From contig JADKHX010000015.1 in NCBI GenBank assembly GCA_016721505.1, positions 5,758-69,757 on the forward strand: a stretch of 64,000 bases of DNA, given 5' to 3'. The stretch is from Rhodocyclaceae bacterium. Its GTDB lineage: Bacteria; Pseudomonadota; Gammaproteobacteria; Burkholderiales; Rhodocyclaceae. Below are positions 48,832-56,896 of this stretch, one piece after another. The notes under the pieces are model-generated. The model was given only the letters and a program-made list of their open reading frames with translations, did no database searches and had not been told where the DNA came from. The translations under genes and the position numbers were made by a program. Numbering within the stretch: the stretch's first letter is position 1; each line of letters opens with the position of its first letter.

Positions 48832-49365
48832 ATGAATCGACGCAATTTCTTGATTACGGCAGGCGCAACGACTGGCGCGCTCGCCGTGGCTGGTAGCGTG
48901 TGGTTAAACGTAGCGGCGAGTGATGAGGTTTTGACCATGGATGCGGTAGCCGAACGGCTGAATGGTTTTCGCGGCAAGGCGCTGGTTTCGTCGGGCAAAT
49001 GGAGTCCGGCGCATGTGTTCAACCACAATGCGCAGAGTATCGATTATTCGATGGCGGGCTTTCCGGAAAGTAAAGGTGCGCTGTTTCAAAGCTTGTTGGG
49101 CAAACCGGCATTTGCTGTTTTCGCTGCGAAGCGCGAGATGCATCATGGCCTCGCCGAGCCGATACCGGGTGCGTATGAGATTTCCGATAGTGGAAATCTA
49201 GACGCGGCGATTGATAAATTTTTGGCCTCGATTGCCGCCTTCAAGGCTTTTGAAGGAGCACTCAAGCCTCATTTCGCGTATGGTGCCCTGAGCAAATCCG
49301 ACTATGCTCTGGCGCACGCGATGCATTTTTTTAATCACCTGAGTGAAATTCGCGTTTCCGTTTAA
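48832..49365 (+). CDS. DUF1569 (DinB-like) family protein with Tat signal
   Basis: 177 residues from ATG 48832. A twin-arginine signal (MNRRNFLITAGATTGALAVA) precedes a DinB-like helical bundle (VFNHNAQSIDYSMAGFPESK, MHFFNHLSEIRVSV), typical of DUF1569. The Tat signal suggests export of a folded protein. Metal-binding histidines (VFNHN, ALAHAMHFFNHLSE) are in the positions usual for DinB folds. Function unknown. Confidence 0.7.
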   Translation: MNRRNFLITAGATTGALAVAGSVWLNVAASDEVLTMDAVAERLNGFRGKALVSSGKWSPAHVFNHNAQSIDYSMAGFPESKGALFQSLLGKPAFAVFAAKREMHHGLAEPIPGAYEISDSGNLDAAIDKFLASIAAFKAFEGALKPHFAYGALSKSDYALAHAMHFFNHLSEIRVSV

Positions 49366-49410
49366 TACTGCCTAACGAACTGTTACTGATTGATTAAGGA
49401 GCGCCTGATC

Positions 49411-49878
49411 ATGGATACAACTAATAGCCTTCAAAGCCGCCGCGAACGGATAGTGCTTGATCATTTTGCTGACGAAACCAAGCAGAATTTCGATGCAGTG
49501 CTGGCGACATTTCCGCATCCGCGTTACGAAGTCATAGCGACCGGCGATTTGTTCGACGGTCAGCCTGATGTTCGCAAATACTATGCAGAAACTCGTGCCG
49601 CGTTCCCTGACCAGCGTCATGAAATCATCCAACTACGCCATACCGATGATGCGGTGATTGTTGAGTTCTGGCTGCTCGGTACGCATAAAGGGCCGCTCAA
49701 AGGCATTCCGCCTACTGGCAATGCATTTCGCGTCAGAGTGGTGGCGTTTTTCATTTTCGATGGTGAAACGCTGGTCTGTGAGCGTATCTATTTTGATACG
49801 CTGACCATGCTCAAACAACTGCTGGTCGGTGTGCCGCCAGCGGCTATTCCAGCGCTGTTTGCTGGCCTGTTGGCTTAG
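49411..49878 (+). CDS. SnoaL-like/NTF2-fold protein
   Basis: 155 residues from ATG 49411 (ribosome-binding site aaggagcgcctgatc). NTF2-like cone fold: FDAVLATFPHPRYEVIATGD, YYAETRAAFPDQRHEIIQLR, VIVEFWLLGTHKGPLKGIPP TGNAFRVR and FFIFDGETLVCERIYFDTLT. This is the polyketide-cyclase-like ester-cyclase family; substrate not inferable. Confidence 0.85.
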   Translation: MDTTNSLQSRRERIVLDHFADETKQNFDAVLATFPHPRYEVIATGDLFDGQPDVRKYYAETRAAFPDQRHEIIQLRHTDDAVIVEFWLLGTHKGPLKGIPPTGNAFRVRVVAFFIFDGETLVCERIYFDTLTMLKQLLVGVPPAAIPALFAGLLA

Positions 49879-49969
49879 TCATCGCCATTGCGCCGCACGC
49901 CTAAAGCCGGTACGCTTGCGGTTTTGCCAAATGGCTGCGTTTAACTGTAATTATCTTTAGGAGGAATCT

Positions 49970-50281
49970 ATGAGTGAAATGAGTGAAGTGACGAAGGACA
50001 AACTGATTACCGATCTGAAATTGGTGATCATGGACACCGAAGAATTACTGCGCGCGACGGCGGGGCAGGCGGGCGACAAAATTGCCGATTTGCGTTTGAA
50101 GGCACAGGATCATTTGACCGCCGCAAAAATCAAATTAGCCGACGCTGAGACGATGGTGGTTGATAAGGCAAAAGCAGTTGGTCGTGCGACAGATGATTTT
50201 GTGCATGACAATCCTTGGCGCGCGGTGGGTGTTGCGGCCGGTATTGGTTTTGTCGCCGGGCTGTTGATTGGGCGTCGTTAA
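49970..50281 (+). CDS. DUF883 (ElaB/YqjD-like) inner-membrane protein
   Basis: 103 residues: an amphipathic helical N-terminus (DLKLVIMDTEELLRATAGQA), FVHDNPWRAVGVAAGIGFVA and a single C-terminal helix ending LLIGRR. Typical of ribosome-tethering stress proteins induced in stationary phase. Ribosome-binding site AGGAGG. First of three YqjD-YqjE-YqjK-type genes. Confidence 0.9.
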   Translation: MSEMSEVTKDKLITDLKLVIMDTEELLRATAGQAGDKIADLRLKAQDHLTAAKIKLADAETMVVDKAKAVGRATDDFVHDNPWRAVGVAAGIGFVAGLLIGRR

Positions 50282-50323
50282 GATTTTTACGCTAAACCAT
50301 TTCGCCGAATTTAGTTGCTGTTC

Positions 50324-50725
50324 ATGAACGACCCACTGCGCGGCACGCCAGCCGGTTTGTTTTCCTCAGTACGCGGCTTGGGCGTCACCGCGCTGGCCCT
50401 GCTGGGCAATCGGCTGGACTTGCTCGGTACCGAGTTGGTCGAAGAGCGGGGTCGGCTATTGTCCTTAGTGACTTATGGCGCGGTGGCGTTGTTGTTGTTG
50501 GCGGCGGGACTGGTATTCCTGTCCGTGTTCATTACGGTGCTGTTGTGGGATTCCAACCGCTTGTTGGCCTTGGGCGTCTTCAGCGGATTGTTTTTGGCCG
50601 GTGGATTACTCGCGCTGGGCATGACTCTGGGCTTTGCCCGCGCGGGCTCCAAGCTGTTCGCGGCCAGCCTGGCTGAACTGCGCAAGGACGGTGACGCCAT
50701 GCGTCCCGACAATCAAAACCGCTGA
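50324..50725 (+). CDS. YqjE-like phage-holin-superfamily III membrane protein
   Basis: 133 residues from ATG 50324. GVTALALLGNRLDLLGTELV, EERGRLLSLVTYGAVALLLL and two further hydrophobic segments (GLVFLSVFITVLLWDSNRLL, ALGMTLGFARAG). Usually co-transcribed with the DUF883 gene before it, as here. Confidence 0.85.
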   Translation: MNDPLRGTPAGLFSSVRGLGVTALALLGNRLDLLGTELVEERGRLLSLVTYGAVALLLLAAGLVFLSVFITVLLWDSNRLLALGVFSGLFLAGGLLALGMTLGFARAGSKLFAASLAELRKDGDAMRPDNQNR

Positions 50726-50752
50726 ATTAACAAACCACGACAGACACAAGCG

Positions 50753-51052
50753 ATGAATAACCTGGAAATCGCACTGAAAAAGCAGCGCTTGCTGATAAAA
50801 AGCGAACAGCTACGCAATGAATTTGGTCGCAACGGCCGTGGCATCAAACCAGCGTTTCAAGTCGCTGATGCAGGAGTCGCCGGGGTGCGTTGGTTGCAAC
50901 GACACCCGGAGGTTATCATCGGAGTCGCCGTGACCTTGGTGGTGGCGAAACCGAAGGCGGTTTTGCGCTGGAGCCAACGGGCATACACTGGTTGGAAAAC
51001 GTGGCAACAGATTTCAGGCTTTTTGGAACAAAATCGACCGCCACAGCGCTAG
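50753..51052 (+). CDS. YqjK-like family protein
   Basis: 99 residues, mostly basic helical, with LEIALKKQRLLIKSEQLRNE and a hydrophobic segment VRWLQRHPEVIIGVAVTLVV followed by AKPKAVLRWSQRAYTGWKTW. Completes the DUF883-YqjE-YqjK trio. ATG 50753. Confidence 0.8.
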   Translation: MNNLEIALKKQRLLIKSEQLRNEFGRNGRGIKPAFQVADAGVAGVRWLQRHPEVIIGVAVTLVVAKPKAVLRWSQRAYTGWKTWQQISGFLEQNRPPQR

Positions 51053-51100
51053 CCTTGCTTGCTGTGCGGGACAACATATAAGTTATTCGAGGAGAAAAAC

Positions 51101-52555
51101 ATGGGCGCTAACCCGATAGAAAATTTGGTCAATTCCAACCCCGCTGTTGCCACCACGGTAGCAGAATTGCAAAGCACGCTGGCATTGCAGCGCAAGGCTT
51201 ATCTGAATCATCCGGTGCCAACTTTTGCGGAGCGCAAGGCCGACCTGCTGACCTTGCAGCGTTTCATTCGTGAGAACAAAGAAGAAATCATTGCCGCGAT
51301 TAGCAAGGACTATGGCAACCGCTCGCATCACGAATCCTTGTTTGCCGAAATCATCGGGGCAATTACTGCCGTCGATCATGCGATCTCGAATTTGAAGTCA
51401 TGGATGAAGCCACAAAAACGTCATGTGGATATGACGACGTATTTCGGTGCTAAAAATCGCGTCATCCCGCAGCCAATTGGCGTGGTTGGCGTGATCGTGC
51501 CGTGGAACTTCCCGATCAATTTGAGCATTGTGCCTATGGTGTGTATTTTTGCCGCTGGCAATCGTGCGATGGTCAAGATGTCGGAGAACTCGCGCAACCT
51601 GGCCGCGTTCCTAATCGCCAAAATGCCTGCCTATTTCCCCAAAGACAAGTTGGCTTTTTTTGATGAAACCGGTGGCGTGGGGATAGAGTTTTCCAAACTT
51701 CCGTTTGATCACATTTTATTTACTGGATCTGGCGCTACTGGTCGCGCGGTGATGACAGCGGCCGCGCAGAATCTTTGTCCGGTAACGCTGGAGCTGGGTG
51801 GCAAATCACCGGCGGTGATCTGCGATGACTTTCCGCTACGTAAAGCTGCCGAGCGAGCCTTGTTTGTTAAGTGCTTTAACGCCGGTCAGATTTGTACCAA
51901 TGTCGACTACCTGTTCTTGCCCGAAGACAAGATTGCAGAATTCGTTGAAATGGCGAAAGAAATCGTCGTCACCCGCTACCCGCAAATTTCAACCACCGAC
52001 TACACCTCGATCATTGACGATCGCTCCTTCCAACGCCTGACTAGTGCGCTGGAACAAGCCGAAGCGCAAGGCGCAACGCTGGTGCAACTGGTTCCCGGGC
52101 CGAAATGGGATGCAGCAACGCGCAAGATTGCGCCGCATCTGGTGCTCAATTTGCCTGAAAGTAGCGATCTGGCAACGCGCGAAATTTTCGGTCCGATTTT
52201 GCCGGTGCGTGGATATAAAAAACTCGAAGAGACCATTGACTACATTAACGCCCGCCCGCGTCCCTTGGCTTTCTATCCGTTTTCTAACGATAGCGAGCGC
52301 GTTCAGATGCTTATTGATCGCGTGATGTCCGGTGGCGTGTCGGTCAATGACGCTTTGTTCCATGTCGCGCAACACGACTTGCCGTTTGGTGGCGTTGGTC
52401 CCAGCGGCATGGGTCATTATCACGGTCGCGAGGGCTTCATTACTTTCTCAAAATTACGCCCGGTGTACCACCAACCATCGTTTAGTTTCGCAAAATTCCT
52501 CGCCCCGCCTTATGGAAAATTCGCGACGAATTTGATGAACTATTTGGCTAAATAA
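51101..52555 (+). CDS. calB: Aldehyde dehydrogenase, coniferyl-aldehyde type
   Basis: NAD(P)-dependent oxidation of an aldehyde. 484 residues from ATG 51101 (gaggagaaaaac). ALDH features: PIGVVGVIVPWNFPINLSIV, VKMSENSRNLAAFLIAK, ILFTGSGATGRAVMTAAAQN, LELGGKSPAVICDDF (catalytic Glu), KCFNAGQICTNVDYLF (nucleophile Cys) and SGMGHYHGREGFITFSKLRP. The coniferyl-aldehyde assignment rests on the overall sequence type and is less certain than the superfamily. Confidence 0.88.
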   Translation: MGANPIENLVNSNPAVATTVAELQSTLALQRKAYLNHPVPTFAERKADLLTLQRFIRENKEEIIAAISKDYGNRSHHESLFAEIIGAITAVDHAISNLKSWMKPQKRHVDMTTYFGAKNRVIPQPIGVVGVIVPWNFPINLSIVPMVCIFAAGNRAMVKMSENSRNLAAFLIAKMPAYFPKDKLAFFDETGGVGIEFSKLPFDHILFTGSGATGRAVMTAAAQNLCPVTLELGGKSPAVICDDFPLRKAAERALFVKCFNAGQICTNVDYLFLPEDKIAEFVEMAKEIVVTRYPQISTTDYTSIIDDRSFQRLTSALEQAEAQGATLVQLVPGPKWDAATRKIAPHLVLNLPESSDLATREIFGPILPVRGYKKLEETIDYINARPRPLAFYPFSNDSERVQMLIDRVMSGGVSVNDALFHVAQHDLPFGGVGPSGMGHYHGREGFITFSKLRPVYHQPSFSFAKFLAPPYGKFATNLMNYLAK

Positions 52556-52568
52556 ATAGAGCCGTAAA

Positions 52569-53771
52569 TTAACGGCGGCGGCGCCGTCCGTAGCCGGTAA
52601 ATCCGATAACCATGCGCACGATGCCGTAGGCGAGCTGGCTCGCGGTGCGCGCCAGCCAACTACGCGCATGCAGGTGTCGCGGAAGAATTTCGACCGAGCC
52701 GGTTTCCATTGCCGCGTTAAGGCTACTTTGTAATTCCGTCGCAAACGCGACGTCGTCGATCACCAGATTTGCTTCACGTGACAATAACAAACTGAAGGGA
52801 TCAATGTTTGACGAACCCACCGTTGCCCAGTGGCCGTCGATCACAGCAACTTTGGCATGCAGAAAGCTGTGGCGATACTCGACAATGCGGATGCCGACCC
52901 GCATCAGCCGGGCATAAAGCGCCTGTGTGGCGTAGTGCAGCAAGGGGTACTCGATCTGCCCTTGCAACAACAGCGTTACTTTTACGCCACGCCGAGACGC
53001 GTTGGCCAGCGCGCGGCGAAACAGTGTGCCGGGAAGAAAATAGGCATTGGCAATCAGTACCTCACGTTGAGCGTTTTGCAAGGCATGCAGATAGGCCAAT
53101 TCAATATCGCGGCGATGTCGCATGTTGTCACGGATTACCAATGCCGCCGCCACATTGCCAGCGACCACTGGTACCGCTGCTGCCGCTTCGGGCATCAAAT
53201 CGCTCATCGCCGGCGCAGGTGTTGTGTGCCGGTGCATACCCAATGCCGCCCACGCCACGATCTGCCAAACATGTGTCATCGCAGCATGAATGTCAGCGAC
53301 TACCGGGCCTTCAACTTGCACGGCGTAGTCAAATCGTGGTGCAATTTTTTGCGTTTCACTGTCGTCGACAATATTGATGCCGCCAATAAACGCGATGCGA
53401 CTATCGAACACTGACAGCTTGCGATGCAGGCGACGCAGGCGATGACGACGGAAGGGATTACGCCATTGCGCGCGACCCACTTCAGGTCGATAGATCTGAA
53501 TCTCGACGCCGCACTGACGCATTTCCGGCGCCAGGCCATGGTCCAACTTTGCTGCACCAAAACCATCTACCAGCAAATGCACTTTTACTCCACGCTTGGC
53601 CGCCGCACATAGTGCGTTGGCTACCCGATGACCGATCGTGTCGGCCTCGAAGATATAAGTCTCCATGCGAATTTCATGCTTCGCCTGCGCGATTTGTTCG
53701 AGCAGCGCAGGGAAATATTCTTCGCCAGTGCAAAGCAGTTGCAGCTGATTGCCGGGGACGAAATCTTTCAT
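52569..53771 (-). CDS. clsB: Cardiolipin synthase B-like phospholipase D protein
   Basis: 400 residues with the two HKD motifs: HRKLSVFDSRIAFIGGINIV (about 115-135) and HAKVAVIDGHWATVGSSNID (about 305-325). Makes cardiolipin from phosphatidylglycerol or phosphatidylethanolamine. Basic C-terminus (GYGRRRRR). Followed on the same strand by an endonuclease/exonuclease/phosphatase gene, as in the ybhO-ybhP pair of enterobacteria. Confidence 0.9.
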   Translation of the reverse strand: MKDFVPGNQLQLLCTGEEYFPALLEQIAQAKHEIRMETYIFEADTIGHRVANALCAAAKRGVKVHLLVDGFGAAKLDHGLAPEMRQCGVEIQIYRPEVGRAQWRNPFRRHRLRRLHRKLSVFDSRIAFIGGINIVDDSETQKIAPRFDYAVQVEGPVVADIHAAMTHVWQIVAWAALGMHRHTTPAPAMSDLMPEAAAAVPVVAGNVAAALVIRDNMRHRRDIELAYLHALQNAQREVLIANAYFLPGTLFRRALANASRRGVKVTLLLQGQIEYPLLHYATQALYARLMRVGIRIVEYRHSFLHAKVAVIDGHWATVGSSNIDPFSLLLSREANLVIDDVAFATELQSSLNAAMETGSVEILPRHLHARSWLARTASQLAYGIVRMVIGFTGYGRRRRR

Positions 53772-53834
53772 CGCGTTAGGTCAGTCGGTGCCTGTGTGAA
53801 GTCTCGGCCCTGCGAAATCCTTGCTTTGCCGCCG

Positions 53835-54581
53835 TCAAATTGCACGCACTTGCGCCGACAACGCGGCGTGATCGGAAATGCCCGCCCATGGTCCGCCGTG
53901 ATGAACGCTGCGTTCGGTGACAGTAAAACCACGCAGGTAAATTCGGTCGAGACGAAACATCGGCAGACGCGCCGGAAAACTTCTGGCAGGACGCGTGCCC
54001 GGCGCGTCGGCAAAGGCTTCGCGCAGATCAAGGCGTTGCGCGAGCAGCAAATCCGCCTGGTTGCGCCAGTCGTTGAAATCGCCCGCAATAACCAAGGCCG
54101 CACCGGCAGGCACCTCTGCTTCGATACGCTCAACCAAAGCCGCTATTTGATATTTGCGCGAGCCACCAAACAACGACAAATGCACACTGACGCAATGCAC
54201 CGGTGTTGGCATATGCGGTACAGCGATCGTGCAATGCAAAAGGCCACGGTGGTCGAATCGAAAATGCGTGATGTCCTGGTTGTGTTGCTGCACGATAGGA
54301 AAGCGCGACAAAATCGCGTTGCCATGATGGCCGTGCGCATATGCGACATTCTGGCCGTAAGCATGATGCGGCCAGGTTTCCTCGGCTAAAAAGTGATGTT
54401 GCGGCGCGTCCGGCCAATTGCGATGGCGATGCGGATGCTTGAGATGTTGGCCTTGCACTTCTTGCAAAAAAACGATGTCAGCATTGAGTAGTCGCAAGCG
54501 CTCGCGCAACTCATGCACCACCACTCGACGATTAAATTGCGAGAAGCCTTTGTGGATATTCCAAGTTGCGAGCGTAAGCAT
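53835..54581 (-). CDS. Endonuclease/exonuclease/phosphatase family protein (YbhP-like)
   Basis: 248 residues: LATWNIHKGFSQFNRRVVVH, DIVFLQEVQGQHLKHPHRHR, YGQNVAYAHGHHGNAILSRF, VHCVSVHLSLFGGSRKYQIA, AALVIAGDFNDWRNQADLLL and RLDRIYLRGFTVTERSVHHG ending ISDHAALSAQV. DNase-I-like metal site (E, D-N-N, H, D-H) is present. Adjacent to the clsB-like gene; probable membrane-lipid or phosphoester role. Signal peptide absent. Confidence 0.88.
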   Translation of the reverse strand: MLTLATWNIHKGFSQFNRRVVVHELRERLRLLNADIVFLQEVQGQHLKHPHRHRNWPDAPQHHFLAEETWPHHAYGQNVAYAHGHHGNAILSRFPIVQQHNQDITHFRFDHRGLLHCTIAVPHMPTPVHCVSVHLSLFGGSRKYQIAALVERIEAEVPAGAALVIAGDFNDWRNQADLLLAQRLDLREAFADAPGTRPARSFPARLPMFRLDRIYLRGFTVTERSVHHGGPWAGISDHAALSAQVRAI

Positions 54582-54590
54582 GGCGACGTG

Positions 54591-55298
54591 TCAGACCGAC
54601 ACGCGAAACGGCGTGAAATTGGTGTTGGTGTCGTACCAATCTTCGTCCTCGGCGCGCTTGAGAAACGCCACGATACGGTAAGTCACTGGTGTCATCACTA
54701 CTTCCCAACTAGTTTTAAGCACGTATTGCGCTAGCGCAATCGCTGCAACTTGCGCATCAGGCCAGATGCCATAAAACGCGATGAAATAGAACAAGCTCGA
54801 ATCGACAGCTTCGCCGACTAAAGTCGATCCTATGGTGCGCTGCCAAAGTCGCTTGCCACTGCTCCAGATTTTCATTTTTGCCATCACAAAACTATTGGCA
54901 AAACTACCGCACCAAAACGCGATCATTGAGCCTGCAACGATGCGCCAGGTGTTGCCGAAGACACCTTCCACGTGCGATTGATAAGTGCGATTGAAATCAT
55001 CCGGTACTGGCGGCAAAGCGACCACCACCGCTGCCATCACGCCGGCAAATGCCAGCGCACCAAAGCCGGCCCAGACCACGCGGCGGTCACGGCCATAGCC
55101 ATAAACTTCGGTGAGGATGTCACCAAAGATATAAGAGATTGGAAAGAACAAAACGCCGGCTGAAAAGCTGACTTCGCCGAAAATAGGCAAGTTGATTTGC
55201 GCCGCTTTGGCCGCACCAATTAAGTTCGAGCACAGCAACACGCAAACGAATGCCGCCATGACGAAATCGTAATAGCGGTAGGTACGTTGTGCAGTCAT
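54591..55298 (-). CDS. Queuosine precursor transporter (YhhQ/VUT family)
   Basis: 235 residues, six helices: YYDFVMAAFVCVLLCSNLIG, FFPISYIFGDILTEVYGYGR, IAFWCGSFANSFVMAKMKIW, LVGEAVDSSLFYFIAFYGIW and SWEVVMTPVTYRIVAFLKRA. Takes up preQ0 or preQ1 for tRNA queuosine. Follows a REP copy and precedes the EEP gene on the minus strand. Confidence 0.92.
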   Translation of the reverse strand: MTAQRTYRYYDFVMAAFVCVLLCSNLIGAAKAAQINLPIFGEVSFSAGVLFFPISYIFGDILTEVYGYGRDRRVVWAGFGALAFAGVMAAVVVALPPVPDDFNRTYQSHVEGVFGNTWRIVAGSMIAFWCGSFANSFVMAKMKIWSSGKRLWQRTIGSTLVGEAVDSSLFYFIAFYGIWPDAQVAAIALAQYVLKTSWEVVMTPVTYRIVAFLKRAEDEDWYDTNTNFTPFRVSV

Positions 55299-55305
55299 GA
55301 ATTTA

Positions 55306-55333
55306 TGAGTTGGTGCTGATACTACGCCGTTAA
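55306..55333 (-). repeat. REP-like hairpin repeat copy 13
   Basis: ATGAGTTGGTGCTGATACTA then CGCCGTTA, between nadA and the queuosine transporter gene. Confidence 0.8.
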
Positions 55334-55334
55334 T

Positions 55335-56432
55335 TCACGATACCGCCAACATGCGTTCGAGAGCGATCTTTGCCAGTACAGCTTCGTGCTCGGGCACAGA
55401 AATTTGATTCACCACTTTGCCTTCGGCCAGATTTTCCAGCGTCCAAGCCAAGTGCTGCGGATCGATGCGCTGCATGGTCGAGCACATGCAAATGGTGCTG
55501 GCCATGAATTGGACAATTTTGCCTTCGTGCTTCACTTCTTCAGCAAGGCGATTAACCAAATTCAATTCCGTACCGACCAGCCAGCGGGTATTCGGTGGCG
55601 CGGCTTTGACCGTTTGCAAAATGTACTCGGTGCTGCCTATGTAGTCTGACTGTTTGCAAACTTCAAAGCTGCATTCGGGATGCGAAATCACGATGCCATC
55701 GGGATACTGATTGCGGAACTTGATGATGTCGCGCGGTTGAAACATTTGATGCACGGAACAGTAGCCGTGCCACAAAATAATTTTCGCCTTGGAAATTTGC
55801 TCGCGAGTCAAACCGCCAAGTTCCAAATCCGGATTCCAAATCACCATCTCGTCGAGCGGAATATTCATCTTGTATCCGCTCCAGCGACCGAGGTGCTGAT
55901 CGGGGAAAAACAATACTTTCTCGCGCTGGGCAAACGACCATTCAAGAATCTTCGGTGCGTTGGACGAAGTGCAAACAATGCCGCCGTGCTCACCGCAAAA
56001 AGCTTTCAGATCAGCCGCCGAATTGATGTAAGTGACCGGCGTAATTTTCTCGTCCGGCTCCAGCACTGAACGCAGTTCGCGCCAGCAACGCTCGACCTTG
56101 GCCAGGTTCGCCATGTCGGCCATCGAACAACCCGCCGCCAAATCCGGCAGGATAGAAATCTGCTCCGGCCGCGACAAAATATCAGCGACTTCGGCCATGA
56201 AATGCACGCCGCAAAACACAATATTTTTCGCATCAAAGGTCGATGCCAAACGCGAAAGCTTGAGCGAATCGCCAGTGATATCAGCGTGCTGATAAACATC
56301 GGCACGCTGGTAGTGGTGACATAGCAGGACAACATCCTTGCCCAGCTTTTCACGCGCAACGCGAATACGCTCACCCGCATCACGATCGGCTAGGGCATTG
56401 AATCGGTCAAAAGAAATTTTTGCGGTTTGCAT
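55335..56432 (-). CDS. nadA: Quinolinate synthase A
   Basis: Iron-sulfur enzyme making quinolinate from iminoaspartate and DHAP in NAD synthesis. 365 residues: VVLLCHHYQRADVYQHADIT, IVFCGVHFMAEVADILSRPE, AGCSMADMANLAKVERCWRE, VCTSSNAPKILEWSFAQREK, GYCSVHQMFQPRDIIKFRNQ and the C-terminal cysteine in TICMCSTMQRIDPQHLAWTL. Cluster cysteines are present. Confidence 0.96.
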   Translation of the reverse strand: MQTAKISFDRFNALADRDAGERIRVAREKLGKDVVLLCHHYQRADVYQHADITGDSLKLSRLASTFDAKNIVFCGVHFMAEVADILSRPEQISILPDLAAGCSMADMANLAKVERCWRELRSVLEPDEKITPVTYINSAADLKAFCGEHGGIVCTSSNAPKILEWSFAQREKVLFFPDQHLGRWSGYKMNIPLDEMVIWNPDLELGGLTREQISKAKIILWHGYCSVHQMFQPRDIIKFRNQYPDGIVISHPECSFEVCKQSDYIGSTEYILQTVKAAPPNTRWLVGTELNLVNRLAEEVKHEGKIVQFMASTICMCSTMQRIDPQHLAWTLENLAEGKVVNQISVPEHEAVLAKIALERMLAVS

Positions 56433-56610
56433 GGTTCAAATTCGATGTAGCGACGCCACCGGGGTGACAATGCAGCAAGTATAGCTTTGCGAACCATTCG
56501 CGTTTGCTTGCGCAATTACCCGTCAGCTATCTCGGCACCGATAAAGAGGTGCTTTGCCGATTCTTTGTTCTGCCACGGGCGATAAGCTCAAATTCAAGGA
56601 AAATTCTAAT

Positions 56611-56627
56611 TGCACAAAATTGGTGCG
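56611..56627. promoter_or_regulatory. NtrC-binding site upstream of glnA
   Basis: TGCACAAAATTGGTGCG matches the NtrC palindrome TGCAC-N6/7-GGTGCA; a second half-match TTGGTGCCACC lies at 56651-56661. Both are 150-190 bp before the sigma-54 promoter, the usual enhancer distance. Confidence 0.75.
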
Positions 56628-56799
56628 ATTTGGATTTTTATCGCCCCTGATTGGTGCCACCCTCATTTATTCTTTCGACGCCACCCCCGTGCCGCCGCAG
56701 CGCCGCTTGTGGCAAAATTCCGCTGTTCCACATGACAGGCTGTGTCCCTGCTGGTGTTCGCAGCGCTCATCGCAATTTGCTGCGGTGTGGATTCATTGC

Positions 56800-56815
56800 T
56801 GGCATGCAAGCTGCT
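56800..56815 (+). promoter_or_regulatory. Sigma-54 promoter of glnA
   Basis: TGGCATGCAAGCTGCT has the GG and GC doublets exactly 10 bp apart (consensus TGGCAC-N5-TTGCA). Start would be about 70 bp before the glnA ATG. With the NtrC site this predicts nitrogen-starvation induction by the adjacent NtrBC. The rest of the 460-bp gap (56433-56896) shows no gene. Confidence 0.8.
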
Positions 56816-56896
56816 ATTTATTTCCGGTTAAGTTGAGAGGCATTCACCGCCCATTCTCGATTTTGCACTTCACTATTTTTTCTCAGGAGATTTTCC

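Noticed and set aside
52808..53377. Plus-strand frames opposite the clsB-like gene
   Set aside because: The HKD motifs lie on the minus strand; these are shadows.
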